Positions 51,838 through 61,622 of a DNA stretch of 64,000 bases are shown piece after piece. The stretch covers positions 1 to 64,000 of the forward strand of contig NZ_QOIO01000011.1 in NCBI RefSeq assembly GCF_003332305.1. Direction: 5' to 3'. Position numbers and translations under genes: made by a program. Within the stretch, counting starts at the first letter, position 1; every line of letters begins with the position of its first letter. This stretch comes from Microvirga aerophila (lineage in GTDB: Bacteria; Pseudomonadota; Alphaproteobacteria; Rhizobiales; Beijerinckiaceae). The notes beneath the pieces are model-generated. The model saw only the letters and a list, made by a program, of their open reading frames with translations. It made no database searches and was not told where the DNA came from.

Positions 51838-53201
51838 ATGGTCATAACGGCCAAAAGGCTGTTTTTCCTCAAACGGAAGGAAGCGACGCTCGTCGCTTCC
51901 GGTCTGGTGCTGACGGCCGCGGCGGTCGCCGTTGCGGTCGCGCTGGAGGCCGGGATCGTGGTGGCGACGTTCGCGGCGCTTCACGTGATGGCCTTTGCGG
52001 GGGCGTGGCTCCGGGCCGATGCGGCTACGAACGCCGCCGAGCGGGCCTCTGCCGATCTCCTTCATCTTGCGCACCGGATCAGGCTCGATCAGCAGCGTGC
52101 TCCGGCCGCCTCAACTCCGGCCTTACGCTCGACCATGGCCGAGGTCACCGGCACGGCGGCATGCTGGGCGGCGTGGTGCGGGAACTCGCCCGGAACGTGG
52201 CGGCCCAGAACCGGGACGTCGCCCAGCTGAAGGACACACTGAGCGAGGCCGTCAGGGGAGACGACAAGTCCACCCTCAGGGTCGTGCCGGAGCTTGGCCA
52301 GTCCCGCGACGCAGGTGCTTCGCAGCCGAGCCCGCAGCCCGAGCCGTCGCTCCTGCCGCGCAGGGAAACCGAGGACGAGATCCGCCGCATGCGGCTGGTC
52401 ACGCAAGCCTTCGAGACCGATCAGGTCGAGCTCCACCTCCAGCCCGTGGTCGCGCTTCCCCAGCGCAAGGTCCGGTTCTACGAGGCGTTGGCACGCCTGC
52501 GGCTGTTGGACGGCACCCTTCTCGGACCGGCCGAGTTCCTGCCCGCGCTAGAGCGCCTCGGCCGCGCACCCGAATTCGACCGGCGCATCGTCATCAGGGC
52601 ACTCTCGGTCGCGCGTCACCTGCTGGCCCGCGGCAGGGAGGCGATCGTCGGCGTTAACCTGTCGCCGCGCTCGATCCGGGAGCCCGACTTCCTGTTTTCC
52701 CTCGTGGGTCTGATGGATTCCGCCCCCGAGGTCTTGGGCAAGGTCGTGCTGGAATTGCCCCAGGCGGCTTGGCGCAGCCTCGACGCGGAGCAGAAGGAGG
52801 CGCTTGCCCTGCTGCGGGACAAGGGCGTGCCTCTGTCCCTCGACCGCGCCGTCGATCTTGACTTTAATGCCCGCACCCTCGCCGATCTCGGCGTACGCTT
52901 CCTCAAGCTCCCGGCCGAGCTGATGATCGCCGCCGATCGGGCCGAGGGCCCGACATACATCCACGACACGGGAGTGCGGGATTTCGCCTCGGTGCTGCGG
53001 CGCGAGGGCATCAAGCTCGTAGCCGACCGGGTCGAGCGCGAGGAAATGGTGCCTGCCCTGATCAATCTCGGCATGCCGTTGGCCCAGGGCTTCGTCTTCG
53101 CGGCCCCACGCGCGGTGAGATCCGAGGTGCTGGTCTCGCCGGCCCGGAACACGGCGTTCTCCCAGAGAGACGATGGATCCGACCTGCGGCGGGCTGGTTG
53201 A
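51838..53201 (+). pseudogene. EAL-domain protein gene with a one-base frameshift and degenerate EAL
   Basis: The first frame (51838 to about 52155) encodes two membrane helices (LVASGLVLTAAAVAVAVALE, IVVATFAALHVMAFAGAWL) and a helical linker ending STMAEVTG. The second frame (about 52156-53201) continues MLGGVVRELARNVAAQNRDV and an EAL domain to the end. One missing base near 52154-52157 (ACGGCGGCATG) would restore a single reading frame of about 455 residues. In the EAL domain QPVV, FYEALARLR and NLSPRS are kept, but the catalytic DDFGxG region is replaced by LDRAVDLDFN and KID by LKL. So even if repaired it is probably a c-di-GMP receptor or inert, not a phosphodiesterase. SD GGGGAGCGG supports ATG 51838. 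Confidence 0.78.
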
Positions 53202-53253
53202 CTTACGCGACACGAGGGCCTACCCGCCCGACGTCCACAGCCAGCGAGCCCTC

Positions 53254-54135
53254 ATGACCCTTTCGTCCCGCCCCGCTCTCGTCGAGGGCCTTCAACCTCT
53301 CGCCGACCGGTACGACCTTGTTTTGTGCGACGTCTGGGGCGTCCTGCACAATGGGGTGAAAGCCTATGACGCCGCCGGCGAGGCGCTGACGGAGTTCCGC
53401 AACCGGGGAGGCCGCGTCGTTCTCGTATCTAACGCGCCGCGTCCGGGATCTGCGGTGGGAGTTCAACTCGACGGCTTCAGGGTTCTGCGCTCGGCCTACG
53501 ACGCCATCGTGACCTCTGGGGACCTGACGCGCCTCGCCATCGAGGAGCGCCTCGACAAGGTCGTGCACCATATCGGCCCGCCCCGCGACATGCCCGTCTA
53601 TGAAGGACTCGACGTCCGTTTCGGCTCGATCGAAGAGGCGGATTATGTGGTCTGCTCCGGTTTCGAGGACGACGAGCGGGAGACGGCGGAGGATTACCGG
53701 CTGCGGCTCGAGGCGATGCTCAAGCGCGGCCTGCTGATGGTTTGCGCCAATCCCGACCTGGTGGTGGAGCGCGGCAACGTGATCGTGCCCTGCGCGGGCG
53801 CCATTGCGCTCGCCTATGAGGAGATGGGCGGCGACGTCTATTACGCCGGAAAGCCCCATGAGCCGATCTACGAGAAGGCGATTGCCGTCGCGGCGGGGTT
53901 GAATGGGCGCGAGATCCCCAAGGATCGGGTGCTCGCCATCGGCGATGCGATCCGCACCGATATCGCGGGCGCGGCCGGGTTCGGCATCGATTCCCTTTTG
54001 ATCGCCCGCGGCATCCACGCGGAGGAGCTGGGGGTCCATCGGGGTCCTCTGGTGTCGCAGCATGTCCAGGACTGGATCGATCTCCAGCCGGTTCGGCCGC
54101 AGGCCATCGCGGACGTCCTGTCCTGGGCGGCCTGA
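53254..54135 (+). CDS. HAD-IIA family phosphatase (TIGR01459-like)
   Basis: This 293-residue protein has the HAD motifs: LVLCDVWGVLHNG (nucleophile and acid Asp), VVLVSNAPRP (motif II), KPHEPIYEKAI (Lys) and VLAIGDAIRTDIAGAAGFG (motif III). The large cap is of the IIA type seen in NagD/UmpH and pyridoxal phosphatases. The alphaproteobacterial subgroup probably dephosphorylates a small sugar phosphate or nucleotide. The start at 53254 is preferred to 53173, which overlaps the EAL gene. Confidence 0.9.
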   Translation: MTLSSRPALVEGLQPLADRYDLVLCDVWGVLHNGVKAYDAAGEALTEFRNRGGRVVLVSNAPRPGSAVGVQLDGFRVLRSAYDAIVTSGDLTRLAIEERLDKVVHHIGPPRDMPVYEGLDVRFGSIEEADYVVCSGFEDDERETAEDYRLRLEAMLKRGLLMVCANPDLVVERGNVIVPCAGAIALAYEEMGGDVYYAGKPHEPIYEKAIAVAAGLNGREIPKDRVLAIGDAIRTDIAGAAGFGIDSLLIARGIHAEELGVHRGPLVSQHVQDWIDLQPVRPQAIADVLSWAA

Positions 54136-54243
54136 TATCGTCCATCTTCTTTGGCGTGCGCCCATCGGGGCCATGCTCTCGCCTTGACCCCAGGACCGGA
54201 TTTCGACACGGTCGCGGGCCTTGTGCCAGCCCACCCTGATCAG

Positions 54244-55215
54244 ATGCCCTCCGATAAAGCTCCTCAGTCAGCCTCGCCTTCCTTCGTGGTCTGCCGCGAC
54301 GGCGATCCCGTTCCGGACAGCCTGAAGGGCGCCATGGCGGCTATAGGCAACTTCGATGGCGTGCATCGCGGTCACCAGCATCTCATCCGGCTGGCGGCGG
54401 ATTCGGGCAGGCCGGGCGCGGTGATCACCTTCGAGCCCCATCCCCGGGCTTTCTTCCAGCCAGATCGACCCCTGTTCCGTCTCACGCCGGAGCCGGTCAA
54501 GCTCGCCGTACTGGCTCGCCTCGGCCTCGCCGGCGTGTTCGTGAGGCGCTTCGGTCGGGAACTCGCCGCCCAAACCGCCGAGGAATTCGTGGACATCCTC
54601 GAGCGCGACCTCCAGATCTCCGGCGTGGTGATCGGCTATGATTTCCATTTCGGGCGCGGCCGCGAGGGAAATCCGGCCAGAATGAAGGAACTCTGCGCCG
54701 CGCGGGGGCTCCACTGTCTCGTGGCGCCCGCCGTCACGGAGGCGTCCGAACCGGTCTCCTCCAGCGCCATCCGGGCTGCGCTGGAGGCGGGCGACATCGC
54801 GCTCGCCAATCGCCTCCTCGGCTATCGCTGGTTTGGGCGCGGCGAGGTGCTGCATGGTGACAAGCGGGGACGCGTGCTCGGCTACCCCACGGCCAATATC
54901 CGCCTTCCGGAGGATTCCCGCCTTCGTCATGGGGTCTACGCGGTCCGTGCTTCAGTCCAGGGGAAGCCCGTGGACGGGGTCGCCAGTTTCGGTCGCCGGC
55001 CGACCTTCGACAACGGCGCGCCGCTCCTGGAGGTCCACCTCTTCGATTTCACAGGCGACCTCTATGGGCAGGTTCTTGACGTGGAATTCGTCGGTTGGAT
55101 CCGCGGAGAGGAGCGCTTCGATGGGATCGAGGCGCTGATCGAGCGGATGGATCGGGATTCCGACGAGGCCCGATCGATGCTTGCCACGGATCAGACGCGG
55201 TCGATGATCGGGTAG
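54244..55215 (+). CDS. ribF: Bifunctional riboflavin kinase/FAD synthetase
   Basis: This 323-residue enzyme has the nucleotidyltransferase head AAIGNFDGVHRGHQHLI and GYDFHFGRGREGNPARMKEL. The riboflavin kinase tail is GEVLHGDKRGRVLGYPTANI, then VASFGRRPTFDNGAPLLEVH and IRGEERFDGIEALIERMDRD. It converts riboflavin to FMN and FAD. The start at 54244 (MPSDKAPQSA) is a best guess from family length. Its end overlaps the converging DUF3095 gene by 25 bp (55191-55215). Confidence 0.93.
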   Translation: MPSDKAPQSASPSFVVCRDGDPVPDSLKGAMAAIGNFDGVHRGHQHLIRLAADSGRPGAVITFEPHPRAFFQPDRPLFRLTPEPVKLAVLARLGLAGVFVRRFGRELAAQTAEEFVDILERDLQISGVVIGYDFHFGRGREGNPARMKELCAARGLHCLVAPAVTEASEPVSSSAIRAALEAGDIALANRLLGYRWFGRGEVLHGDKRGRVLGYPTANIRLPEDSRLRHGVYAVRASVQGKPVDGVASFGRRPTFDNGAPLLEVHLFDFTGDLYGQVLDVEFVGWIRGEERFDGIEALIERMDRDSDEARSMLATDQTRSMIG

Positions 55216-56387
55216 CCGACAAGGTGCATCAAGGCCGTCAGCTTCAACGCTCTTGCGGCCATGGCGTAGCCGCCCATGGCCCCGTCCACGAAGTGGATGT
55301 GGTCGCTGCGGGTGGGTGAGGGGACGAAGCAGGTCATGAGGGCCGAATCCTGCCGGTGCATGCCGTATCGGGCGATGCCCTCCATCTCGGCCTGAGCCAG
55401 CATATGGCCAAGGCTGTCTACCAAAGCCGGCGTACAGTCGAGTGTCATCCGCAGGCCATCATCGAACTTGCGAAAATCGGTGTTGCGGACAAGCTGATCC
55501 AGATACCGTGCAGGGTCGAACCCTCCGACGGGTCGCCCCAGCCGGAAGAGCAGGAAGGCTCCCAGGCGCTGGGCGACAAGCTTCAGAGAGGAGCGCAGGC
55601 GGGGGCGTCCGAACCCTTTGGCCTCAAGCACCACACCTCTGAAAGGCGAGCTCAGGACCGGTCCTCCGGCCGGGACGGGGCGCTCCGATTGGCCTTCCGC
55701 AGCAGCCAGGACCCTGGCGATGAGTGCATCGAAGGCTGAGGCATCGGCTTTCGCAGCGGGAAGAACGATCAGCGATAGGATGACGCCCCGCTGCGATTTG
55801 ATCTCGTCGAAGCGGCAGGACAGCCCCAGCAGGTTGGGAATGGTTCCCGGCGCCGCCGGCGGGACACCATAGGCGCCCGCTTTCATCTGCCGCTCAGCAT
55901 GGGCCAATCCGCCGCCCGAGAACATCGCATAGGCGACATCCGGCGAGGGTGCGAACCGCGCCACGCGAACATCGTGCCCCTGCGACCGGATTTCCGAGAC
56001 GGACACGAGCGCCGCTCGCAGCTCAAGGTGGAACTCGTCTCGTGCCCAGGCGGCTACGCCGGCGAGCGTTTCCCGCGCAAGGTCCGCTCGTGAGGCCGGC
56101 AGCGCGAAGGCAGCGCCGTCCCCACCGAACACAAAGGGAAAATCGTGGCTGCCCAGCGCGTTGGAAATCGCCGCGATGACGGACGCGGCCACTGTGTTGA
56201 CCTGCTTGTAACGTCCCGCCTCGATGGCGGAGGTGGAGCGAACCACATCCGTGAGACCGAGAACCCAATCGTCCGGAAGGGGCGTGTAAATGCCCGGATC
56301 CGTCAGACGCGAGAAGCTGTCGAAGACCGGCAGGCGCGTGTAGAAGCCCGCCTCGCTCTCGATATCTGCCTTCGGTTCGTCCGTCAT
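55191..56387 (-). CDS. DUF3095 protein (class III cyclase-like fold)
   Basis: This 398-residue protein has the DUF3095 pattern: GFYTRLPVFDSFSRLTDPGI, DDWVLGLTDVVRSTSAIEAG, FVFGGDGAAFALPASRADLA, and a C-terminal SLGHMLAQAEMEGIARYGMH with QDSALMTCFVPSPTRSDHIH. The VFGGDG segment resembles the metal-binding strand of class III nucleotidyl cyclases, but activity is unproven. It converges on ribF and overlaps its end. A cyclase-derived effector or sensor is the inference. Confidence 0.88.
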   Translation of the reverse strand: MTDEPKADIESEAGFYTRLPVFDSFSRLTDPGIYTPLPDDWVLGLTDVVRSTSAIEAGRYKQVNTVAASVIAAISNALGSHDFPFVFGGDGAAFALPASRADLARETLAGVAAWARDEFHLELRAALVSVSEIRSQGHDVRVARFAPSPDVAYAMFSGGGLAHAERQMKAGAYGVPPAAPGTIPNLLGLSCRFDEIKSQRGVILSLIVLPAAKADASAFDALIARVLAAAEGQSERPVPAGGPVLSSPFRGVVLEAKGFGRPRLRSSLKLVAQRLGAFLLFRLGRPVGGFDPARYLDQLVRNTDFRKFDDGLRMTLDCTPALVDSLGHMLAQAEMEGIARYGMHRQDSALMTCFVPSPTRSDHIHFVDGAMGGYAMAARALKLTALMHLVGYPIIDRV

Positions 56388-56444
56388 GGTGCTTGCCTAG
56401 ACCGGCGGAAGGCTGGGCCGCCAGCCTTCCGCCGAAGGGGTTTG

Positions 56445-56948
56445 TCAGGCGACCGGCTCGCCTTCCGGTGCGCCGCGGTCGAGCAGATCGGGCAGGGGAT
56501 CGCCCTCCGCCACGAAACGCATGGAAACCGAGTTCATGCAGTAGCGCTCGCCAGTGGGCGGCGGGCCGTCGTTGAACACATGGCCGAGATGCCCCTGGCA
56601 GCGGGCGCAGCGGATCTCGGTGCGGACCATGCCGTAGCTGGTGTCCCGCACGAATGCGACGTGCGAGCGATCGATGGGATCGAAAAAGCTTGGCCAGCCT
56701 GTGCTGGATTCGAACTTGGCGCCTGACTTAAACAGGGGCAGACCGCACAGGCGGCAGGCATAGGTCCCCGGCTCCTTGGCCTCGTTGAAGATGCCGCAGA
56801 AGGGCCGCTCCGTGCCGTGCTCCAGGAGGACGCGGCGCTCCTCGTCATCCAGGTCGTCGACGAGCCTGCCATACTCGTCCTGGCTGGGTGGGGTCAGGTC
56901 GAAGCCGGCCTGTGAGCGCTGACCGGCCGTGGTGGTCGAGTGAGCCAT
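56445..56948 (-). CDS. msrB: Peptide-methionine (R)-S-oxide reductase
   Basis: This 167-residue protein has the MsrB core (RPFCGIFNEAKEPGTYACRL, CGLPLFKSGAKFESSTGWPS, FDPIDRSHVAFVRDTSYGM) and the catalytic Cys in GERYCMNSVSMRF. Two zinc CxxC pairs (CRLC and CARC) are present. It repairs methionine-R-sulfoxide in proteins. GAAGGA 7 nt before ATG 56948 fixes the start; the frame to 57071 is rejected. It is monocistronic. Confidence 0.95.
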   Translation of the reverse strand: MAHSTTTAGQRSQAGFDLTPPSQDEYGRLVDDLDDEERRVLLEHGTERPFCGIFNEAKEPGTYACRLCGLPLFKSGAKFESSTGWPSFFDPIDRSHVAFVRDTSYGMVRTEIRCARCQGHLGHVFNDGPPPTGERYCMNSVSMRFVAEGDPLPDLLDRGAPEGEPVA

Positions 56949-57109
56949 GTCTCGTCCTTCCGTCGAGGGGATAAGGATTGATCTGCAATAGATAGGAAGC
57001 CGCAACTGGAATCGCCACGCTTTATTATCCGGCTGGGCGCTGCTAAAAGGCTCGCCATGTCCATGCTTCATCAGGCTGACCGGGCGGAGCGCCCCCTGCG
57101 AATTACAGG

Positions 57110-57141
57110 CCCGGCCTTCGCGTAACCCGCGAAGGTCCGGG
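57110..57141. repeat. Long hairpin in the ileS leader region
   Basis: CCCGG-CCTTCGCG pairs with CGCGAAGG-T-CCGGG (13 bp with one bulged T) around TAACC, about 75 bp before the ileS start. It may be a REP unit or a leader structure; no T-box or other known regulator pattern was seen. Confidence 0.45.
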
Positions 57142-57218
57142 ATTTGAGCCGTTCGCCCTTTGACCTATGCCTGATGCGCTCCGCTGACGCGGGCCATCCT
57201 CAAGATCGATTGACCGTC

Positions 57219-60164
57219 ATGTCCGACAAGACCGAAAGCCCTGCGCGCGATTATTCCGAAACCCTGTTTCTGCCGCAGACCGACTTCCCCATGCGCGCCG
57301 GCTTGCCTCAGCGCGAGCCGCAGCTCCTGCAGCGCTGGAACGAGAACAAGCTCTACGAGCGGCTGCGCGAGGTCCAGAAGGGACGGCCGCGCTTCGTGCT
57401 CCACGACGGCCCTCCCTATGCCAACGGCAACATCCATATCGGGCATGCGCTGAACAAGATCCTGAAGGATCTGGTGGTGCGCTCGCAAGGGATGCTGGGG
57501 TTCGACTCCAACTACGTGCCGGGCTGGGACTGCCACGGTCTGCCGATCGAGTGGAAGATCGAGGAGGAGTATCGCGCCAAGGGCAAGAACAAGGACGACG
57601 TGGACGTCGTCGAGTTCCGCCGCGAGTGCCGAGCCTTCGCCGAAAAGTGGATCGACGTGCAGCGCGAGGAGTTCAAGCGCCTGGGCGTCGAGGGCGATTG
57701 GGCCGATCCCTACCAGACCATGTCCTTCGACGCGGAAGCCCAGATTGCACGCGAGATCATGAAATTCGCGGTTTCCGATCAGCTCTATCGCGGCTCGAAG
57801 CCTGTCATGTGGTCGTCCGTCGAGAAGACGGCGCTGGCCGAGGCGGAGGTCGAGTATCACGAGAAGACCTCCACGACGATCTGGGTGAAGTTCAAGATCA
57901 CCAACACCCTCGACGGTGATCTCGACGGCGCGTCCGTGGTCATCTGGACGACCACGCCCTGGACGATCCCGGCCAACCGCGCCATCGCCTACGGGGCCGA
58001 GATCTCCTACGGCCTTTATCAGGTCACGGAAGCAGCCGACGACAATTGGGCCAAGGTGGGCGATCGTCTGATCATCGCCGACAAGCTTGCGGCTGATGTG
58101 TTCGCGGCGGCCCGCGTGGCTGGGTACGAGCGCGTCAAGGACGTGCTGCCGGTCATGATCGAGCGCTGCGCCCATCCGTTCCGCGGCCTCGACGGAGCGA
58201 ACGGCTACTGGGACTTCGCCGTTCCGGTGCTGCCGGCCGATTATGTCACGGACGATGCCGGCACGGGCTTCGTGCACACGGCGCCGGGCCATGGCGCGGA
58301 CGACTACAATACTTACGTGAAGCACAAGGCCTTGTTCGAGACTTGCGGCACGAAAGAAGTGCCGCACACGGTGTCGCCGGATTCGTCCTACTTCCCGGAC
58401 GTGCCCTTCTTCGCGGGCGAGCGCATCTATGACGACAAGGGCAAGGATGCAGGCGCCAACGAGGCGGTGATCAAGAAGCTCGTGGAGGTCGGGGCGCTGA
58501 TCGCGCGCGGCCGCCTTAAGCACCAGTATCCGCATTCCTGGCGCTCCAAGGGCCCGCTGATCTTCCGCAACACGCCGCAATGGTTCATCGCCATGGACAA
58601 GGCGCTCGACGACAAGGGCGACACGCTCCGTCAGCGCGCGCTCCATGCGATCAAAACGGTCGAATGGGTGCCGGAGACCGGCGAGAACCGCATCACCGGC
58701 ATGATCGAGAATCGGCCCGATTGGGTTGTGTCGCGCCAGCGCGCCTGGGGCGTGCCGATCGCGGTGTTCGTCAAGAAGGGTACCAACGAGATCCTTAAGG
58801 ATGAGCGCGTCAACGCTGCCATCGCAGACGCTTTCGAGAAAGAGGGCGCGGATGCGTGGTACGTGGACGACGGCGCGCGCTTCCTGAAGGCCGGCGGCTA
58901 CGACGTGGTCGATTTCGAGAAGGTGACCGACATTCTGGACGTGTGGTTCGATTCAGGCTGCACCCACGCCTTCGCGCTGGAAAAGCGTGACGACCTCAAG
59001 GTTCAGCGCAAGGTCGACGGCGGCCCGGATCAGGTCATGTACCTGGAAGGCTCCGATCAGCATCGCGGCTGGTTCCACTCGTCGCTTCTGGAAAGCTGTG
59101 GCACCCGCGGACGTGCGCCTTACGACATCGTCCTGACCCACGGCTTCGTCCTCGACGAGAAGGGTCAGAAGATGTCGAAGTCGCTCGGCAACGTGGTCGC
59201 GCCTCAGAAGGTGATCCAGGATTCCGGCGCGGACATCCTGCGCCTGTGGGCGGCGGCCTCCGATTACTCGGACGATCTGCGCATCGGGCCTGAGATCCTG
59301 AAGACCTTCGTCGAAACCTACCGCAAGCTGCGCAACACGATCCGCTGGATGCTGGGCTCGCTGGCACACTTCCAGGAATCCGACAAGGTGTCGGTGACCG
59401 AGATGCCGGAGCTGGAGCGCTTCGTGCTCCACCGTCTGGCCGAGCTCGACGGCGAGATGCGCGAAGCCTATCGCGAGTTCGATTACAAGCGGGTGATCGC
59501 GCTGCTCAACTCGTTCATGACGTCCGACCTGTCGGCCTTCTATTTCGACATCCGCAAGGATGCGCTCTATTGCGACCCGCTGTCGAGCAAGGTCCGAAAG
59601 AGCACGCTCACGGTCATCGACCAGGCCTTCCGCTGCGTGGCGACCTGGATCGCGCCGATCCTGGCCTTCACGGCCGAGGAGGCGTGGCTGGCGCGCTATC
59701 CGAATGCGGAATCCATCCACCTCGAGACCTTCCCCAAGGTGCTGGCGGAATGGCGCAACGACGCCCTGGCCGAACGCTGGTCCAAGATCCGCCGCGTCCG
59801 CCGTGTGGTCACCGGCGCTCTGGAGATCGAGCGGGCGAGCAAGCGCATCGGCGCGAGCCTCGAGGCTGCGCCTGTCGTTCATATCGCCGATGAGACCCTG
59901 TGGAACGCCGTTCAGGGCCTTGATCTGGCCGAGATCTCGATCACGTCCGGCATCGAGGTTGTGCAGGGCGAGGGGCCTGCCGACGCGTTCCGCCTAGAGG
60001 ACGTCAAGGGCGTCGCCGTCGTGCCGCGTCTGGCGCAAGGCCGCAAATGCGCCCGGTCGTGGAAGGTCACGCCGGATGTGGGCTCCGATCCCGAATATCC
60101 GGACGTGACCCCGCGTGACGCAATGGCGCTCCGGGAATGGGATCAGGCGAGGGCGGCCGCGTGA
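57219..60164 (+). CDS. ileS: Isoleucyl-tRNA synthetase
   Basis: This 981-residue class I synthetase has HIGH in [20 protein letters not shown], the editing domain CP1 (about 180-400, with [16 protein letters not shown]), and [13 protein letters not shown]. The KMSKS loop is [11 protein letters not shown], followed by the tRNA-binding C-terminal half. It charges tRNA-Ile. The ATG at 57219 ([20 protein letters not shown]) is typical, although the SD is weak; the longer frame from 57144 is not. It overlaps the lspA start as GTGA. Confidence 0.98.
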   Translation: MSDKTESPARDYSETLFLPQTDFPMRAGLPQREPQLLQRWNENKLYERLREVQKGRPRFVLHDGPPYANGNIHIGHALNKILKDLVVRSQGMLGFDSNYVPGWDCHGLPIEWKIEEEYRAKGKNKDDVDVVEFRRECRAFAEKWIDVQREEFKRLGVEGDWADPYQTMSFDAEAQIAREIMKFAVSDQLYRGSKPVMWSSVEKTALAEAEVEYHEKTSTTIWVKFKITNTLDGDLDGASVVIWTTTPWTIPANRAIAYGAEISYGLYQVTEAADDNWAKVGDRLIIADKLAADVFAAARVAGYERVKDVLPVMIERCAHPFRGLDGANGYWDFAVPVLPADYVTDDAGTGFVHTAPGHGADDYNTYVKHKALFETCGTKEVPHTVSPDSSYFPDVPFFAGERIYDDKGKDAGANEAVIKKLVEVGALIARGRLKHQYPHSWRSKGPLIFRNTPQWFIAMDKALDDKGDTLRQRALHAIKTVEWVPETGENRITGMIENRPDWVVSRQRAWGVPIAVFVKKGTNEILKDERVNAAIADAFEKEGADAWYVDDGARFLKAGGYDVVDFEKVTDILDVWFDSGCTHAFALEKRDDLKVQRKVDGGPDQVMYLEGSDQHRGWFHSSLLESCGTRGRAPYDIVLTHGFVLDEKGQKMSKSLGNVVAPQKVIQDSGADILRLWAAASDYSDDLRIGPEILKTFVETYRKLRNTIRWMLGSLAHFQESDKVSVTEMPELERFVLHRLAELDGEMREAYREFDYKRVIALLNSFMTSDLSAFYFDIRKDALYCDPLSSKVRKSTLTVIDQAFRCVATWIAPILAFTAEEAWLARYPNAESIHLETFPKVLAEWRNDALAERWSKIRRVRRVVTGALEIERASKRIGASLEAAPVVHIADETLWNAVQGLDLAEISITSGIEVVQGEGPADAFRLEDVKGVAVVPRLAQGRKCARSWKVTPDVGSDPEYPDVTPRDAMALREWDQARAAA

Positions 60165-60694
60165 AGGGAAGCTCCGCCTCGGGACAACCCCGCTCCCTGG
60201 ATGCCAGGGGGCGGGTGACGCCGACCCATCTGGGTTTCGCGGCTGCTCTGGTCACGCTGATCCTTGATCAGGCAACAAAGCTTTACTGCCTCTTCGTCTA
60301 TGATCTGCCTGTGCGCGAGCCGGTGGAACTGACTCCGTTTCTCAATCTGATCGTGGTTTGGAACCGGGGCATTTCCTACGGCCTGTTCCAGCAGCACACG
60401 GAAGTGGGGCGCTGGATCCTGATCCTTGTCTCCATCCTGGCGGCTTTCGGCCTGTCCTACTGGATCCGCAACACGTCCGGGCGGCTCCTGGCCGCATCGC
60501 TGGGGTTGGTCGTGGGGGGCGCAACCGGCAACGTTATCGATCGCCTGGCTTATGGAGCCGTGTTCGACTTCCTCCAGCTCCATATCGGAACGTGGTCCTG
60601 GTACGTGTTCAACGTGGCCGATGCGGCCATCGTTGCGGGCGTTATCGGATTGCTTTATGACTCCTTCGTGCTGGAAAAGCGCCGGGTGCGGTAA
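60161..60694 (+). CDS. lspA: Lipoprotein signal peptidase (signal peptidase II)
   Basis: This 177-residue membrane aspartyl protease starts with GTG 60161, overlapping the ileS stop as GTGA, with GAGG upstream. It has four helices, the catalytic Asp in [20 protein letters not shown] and the second in [16 protein letters not shown]. It removes lipoprotein signal peptides after lipidation. Coupling to ileS is common in bacteria. Confidence 0.96.
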   Translation: MKGSSASGQPRSLDARGRVTPTHLGFAAALVTLILDQATKLYCLFVYDLPVREPVELTPFLNLIVVWNRGISYGLFQQHTEVGRWILILVSILAAFGLSYWIRNTSGRLLAASLGLVVGGATGNVIDRLAYGAVFDFLQLHIGTWSWYVFNVADAAIVAGVIGLLYDSFVLEKRRVR

Positions 60695-60774
60695 AACTAT
60701 CACAGGATCAGGTCGGGCCGCCTTATGTTCGCCCGAATGAGCAATCAGGCGTTCCGGAAAGAATGGGGAACCAG

Positions 60775-61413
60775 ATGGTGGGTGCCATGAAGGGAATGAA
60801 AGTCTTTGGTTGCGCGAGCGCTTTGGCGCTTCTCGTCGCAGCGTCCGGTGCTTCGGCGCAGGAGGGCGAGGCGATGAAGAGCATCCTCGGAAGCATCGGC
60901 ATCATCCCCAAGGAAAAGCCGCCGATCGACTACAACGAGCGCCCTCCGCTGGTGCTGCCGCCCAAGCTGGACCTTCCTCCGCCGGCTCCTAGCGGCGCTG
61001 AGGCCCGCAACGGCAATTGGCCCAAGGACCCTGACGTGGCGGCAGCCCGCAAGGCGTCGGCTGAAGCCCGCACGCCCTATACCAGCTCGGAACTCTACAA
61101 GAACAGCGAAGGCAAGCGTCTCTCCATCGAGGAGATGCGCGCCGGTCGCAACCCGAACAACTACGTGACCCGGCCGGGCCCCGTGGGTGGTCAGGCCGAC
61201 AAGAGCGTCATGAGCCCGGACGAGCTCCGCTCCTTCCGCGACGATAACGCAAAGCTCGAAGGCGACGGTCTGGAGCGGCGCTACCTCAGCGATCCTCCGG
61301 GAGGCCTGCTGAAGGCCGCCAACGGCGCCCCGGTCAGGGCCACGGCGGATCCGGTGCTCGACGGCGACCCGGACAGCCCCCAGGCTTTCATTCGTCAGCA
61401 GAACAGGCGCTGA
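60775..61413 (+). CDS. Conserved secreted protein downstream of lspA
   Basis: This 212-residue protein has a signal peptide (MKGMKVFGCASALALLVAAS, ending ASAQ). A Pro-rich part (IDYNERPPLVLPPKLDLPPP) follows, and then motifs such as AARKASAEARTPYTSSELYK and TRPGPVGGQADKSVMSPDEL. It resembles unnamed Hyphomicrobiales proteins that I recall in the same place, between lspA and M16 peptidases. The location of its function is the periplasm; the role is unknown. The start ATG 60775 has GGGGAA upstream. The hydrophobic segment has a Cys but no consensus lipobox. Confidence 0.78.
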   Translation: MVGAMKGMKVFGCASALALLVAASGASAQEGEAMKSILGSIGIIPKEKPPIDYNERPPLVLPPKLDLPPPAPSGAEARNGNWPKDPDVAAARKASAEARTPYTSSELYKNSEGKRLSIEEMRAGRNPNNYVTRPGPVGGQADKSVMSPDELRSFRDDNAKLEGDGLERRYLSDPPGGLLKAANGAPVRATADPVLDGDPDSPQAFIRQQNRR

Positions 61414-61435
61414 TGCATCGCAAATACTAGTCTAC

Positions 61436-61468
61436 TTCAGGCGAACGGGCTCCCCCGCTTCGCCTGAA
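61436..61468 (+). terminator. Perfect 10-bp hairpin after the lspA-adjacent gene
   Basis: TTCAGGCGAA (61436-61445) and TTCGCCTGAA (61459-61468) pair exactly around a 13-nt loop, 23 nt past the stop. No T-tract follows, so the ending is inferred. The remainder of 61414-61622 shows no gene. Confidence 0.55.
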
Positions 61469-61622
61469 ACGTATTGAAGAGCCGAAAAGGCCAAGTCTGT
61501 GCGTCATCAGCTCCAGCGCTTGCCGCACTCCAAAGTTGCGCTGCTCCGCTTGCTTGCCCAACAATTTGGACTATTCCCGTAGGAAATCCTACGTAGTGCT
61601 TTGATTCCGCTAAGGTTGAATA

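Noticed and set aside
52005-52155. Upstream part of the 398-codon EAL frame
   Set aside because: The first 50 residues (Cys/Arg/Ser-rich) are a shadow; the natural upstream sequence is the membrane part in the other frame, joined by a frameshift.
57070-57218. T-box leader before ileS
   Set aside because: No T-box sequence was seen, and T-boxes are not expected in alphaproteobacteria; only a hairpin is present.
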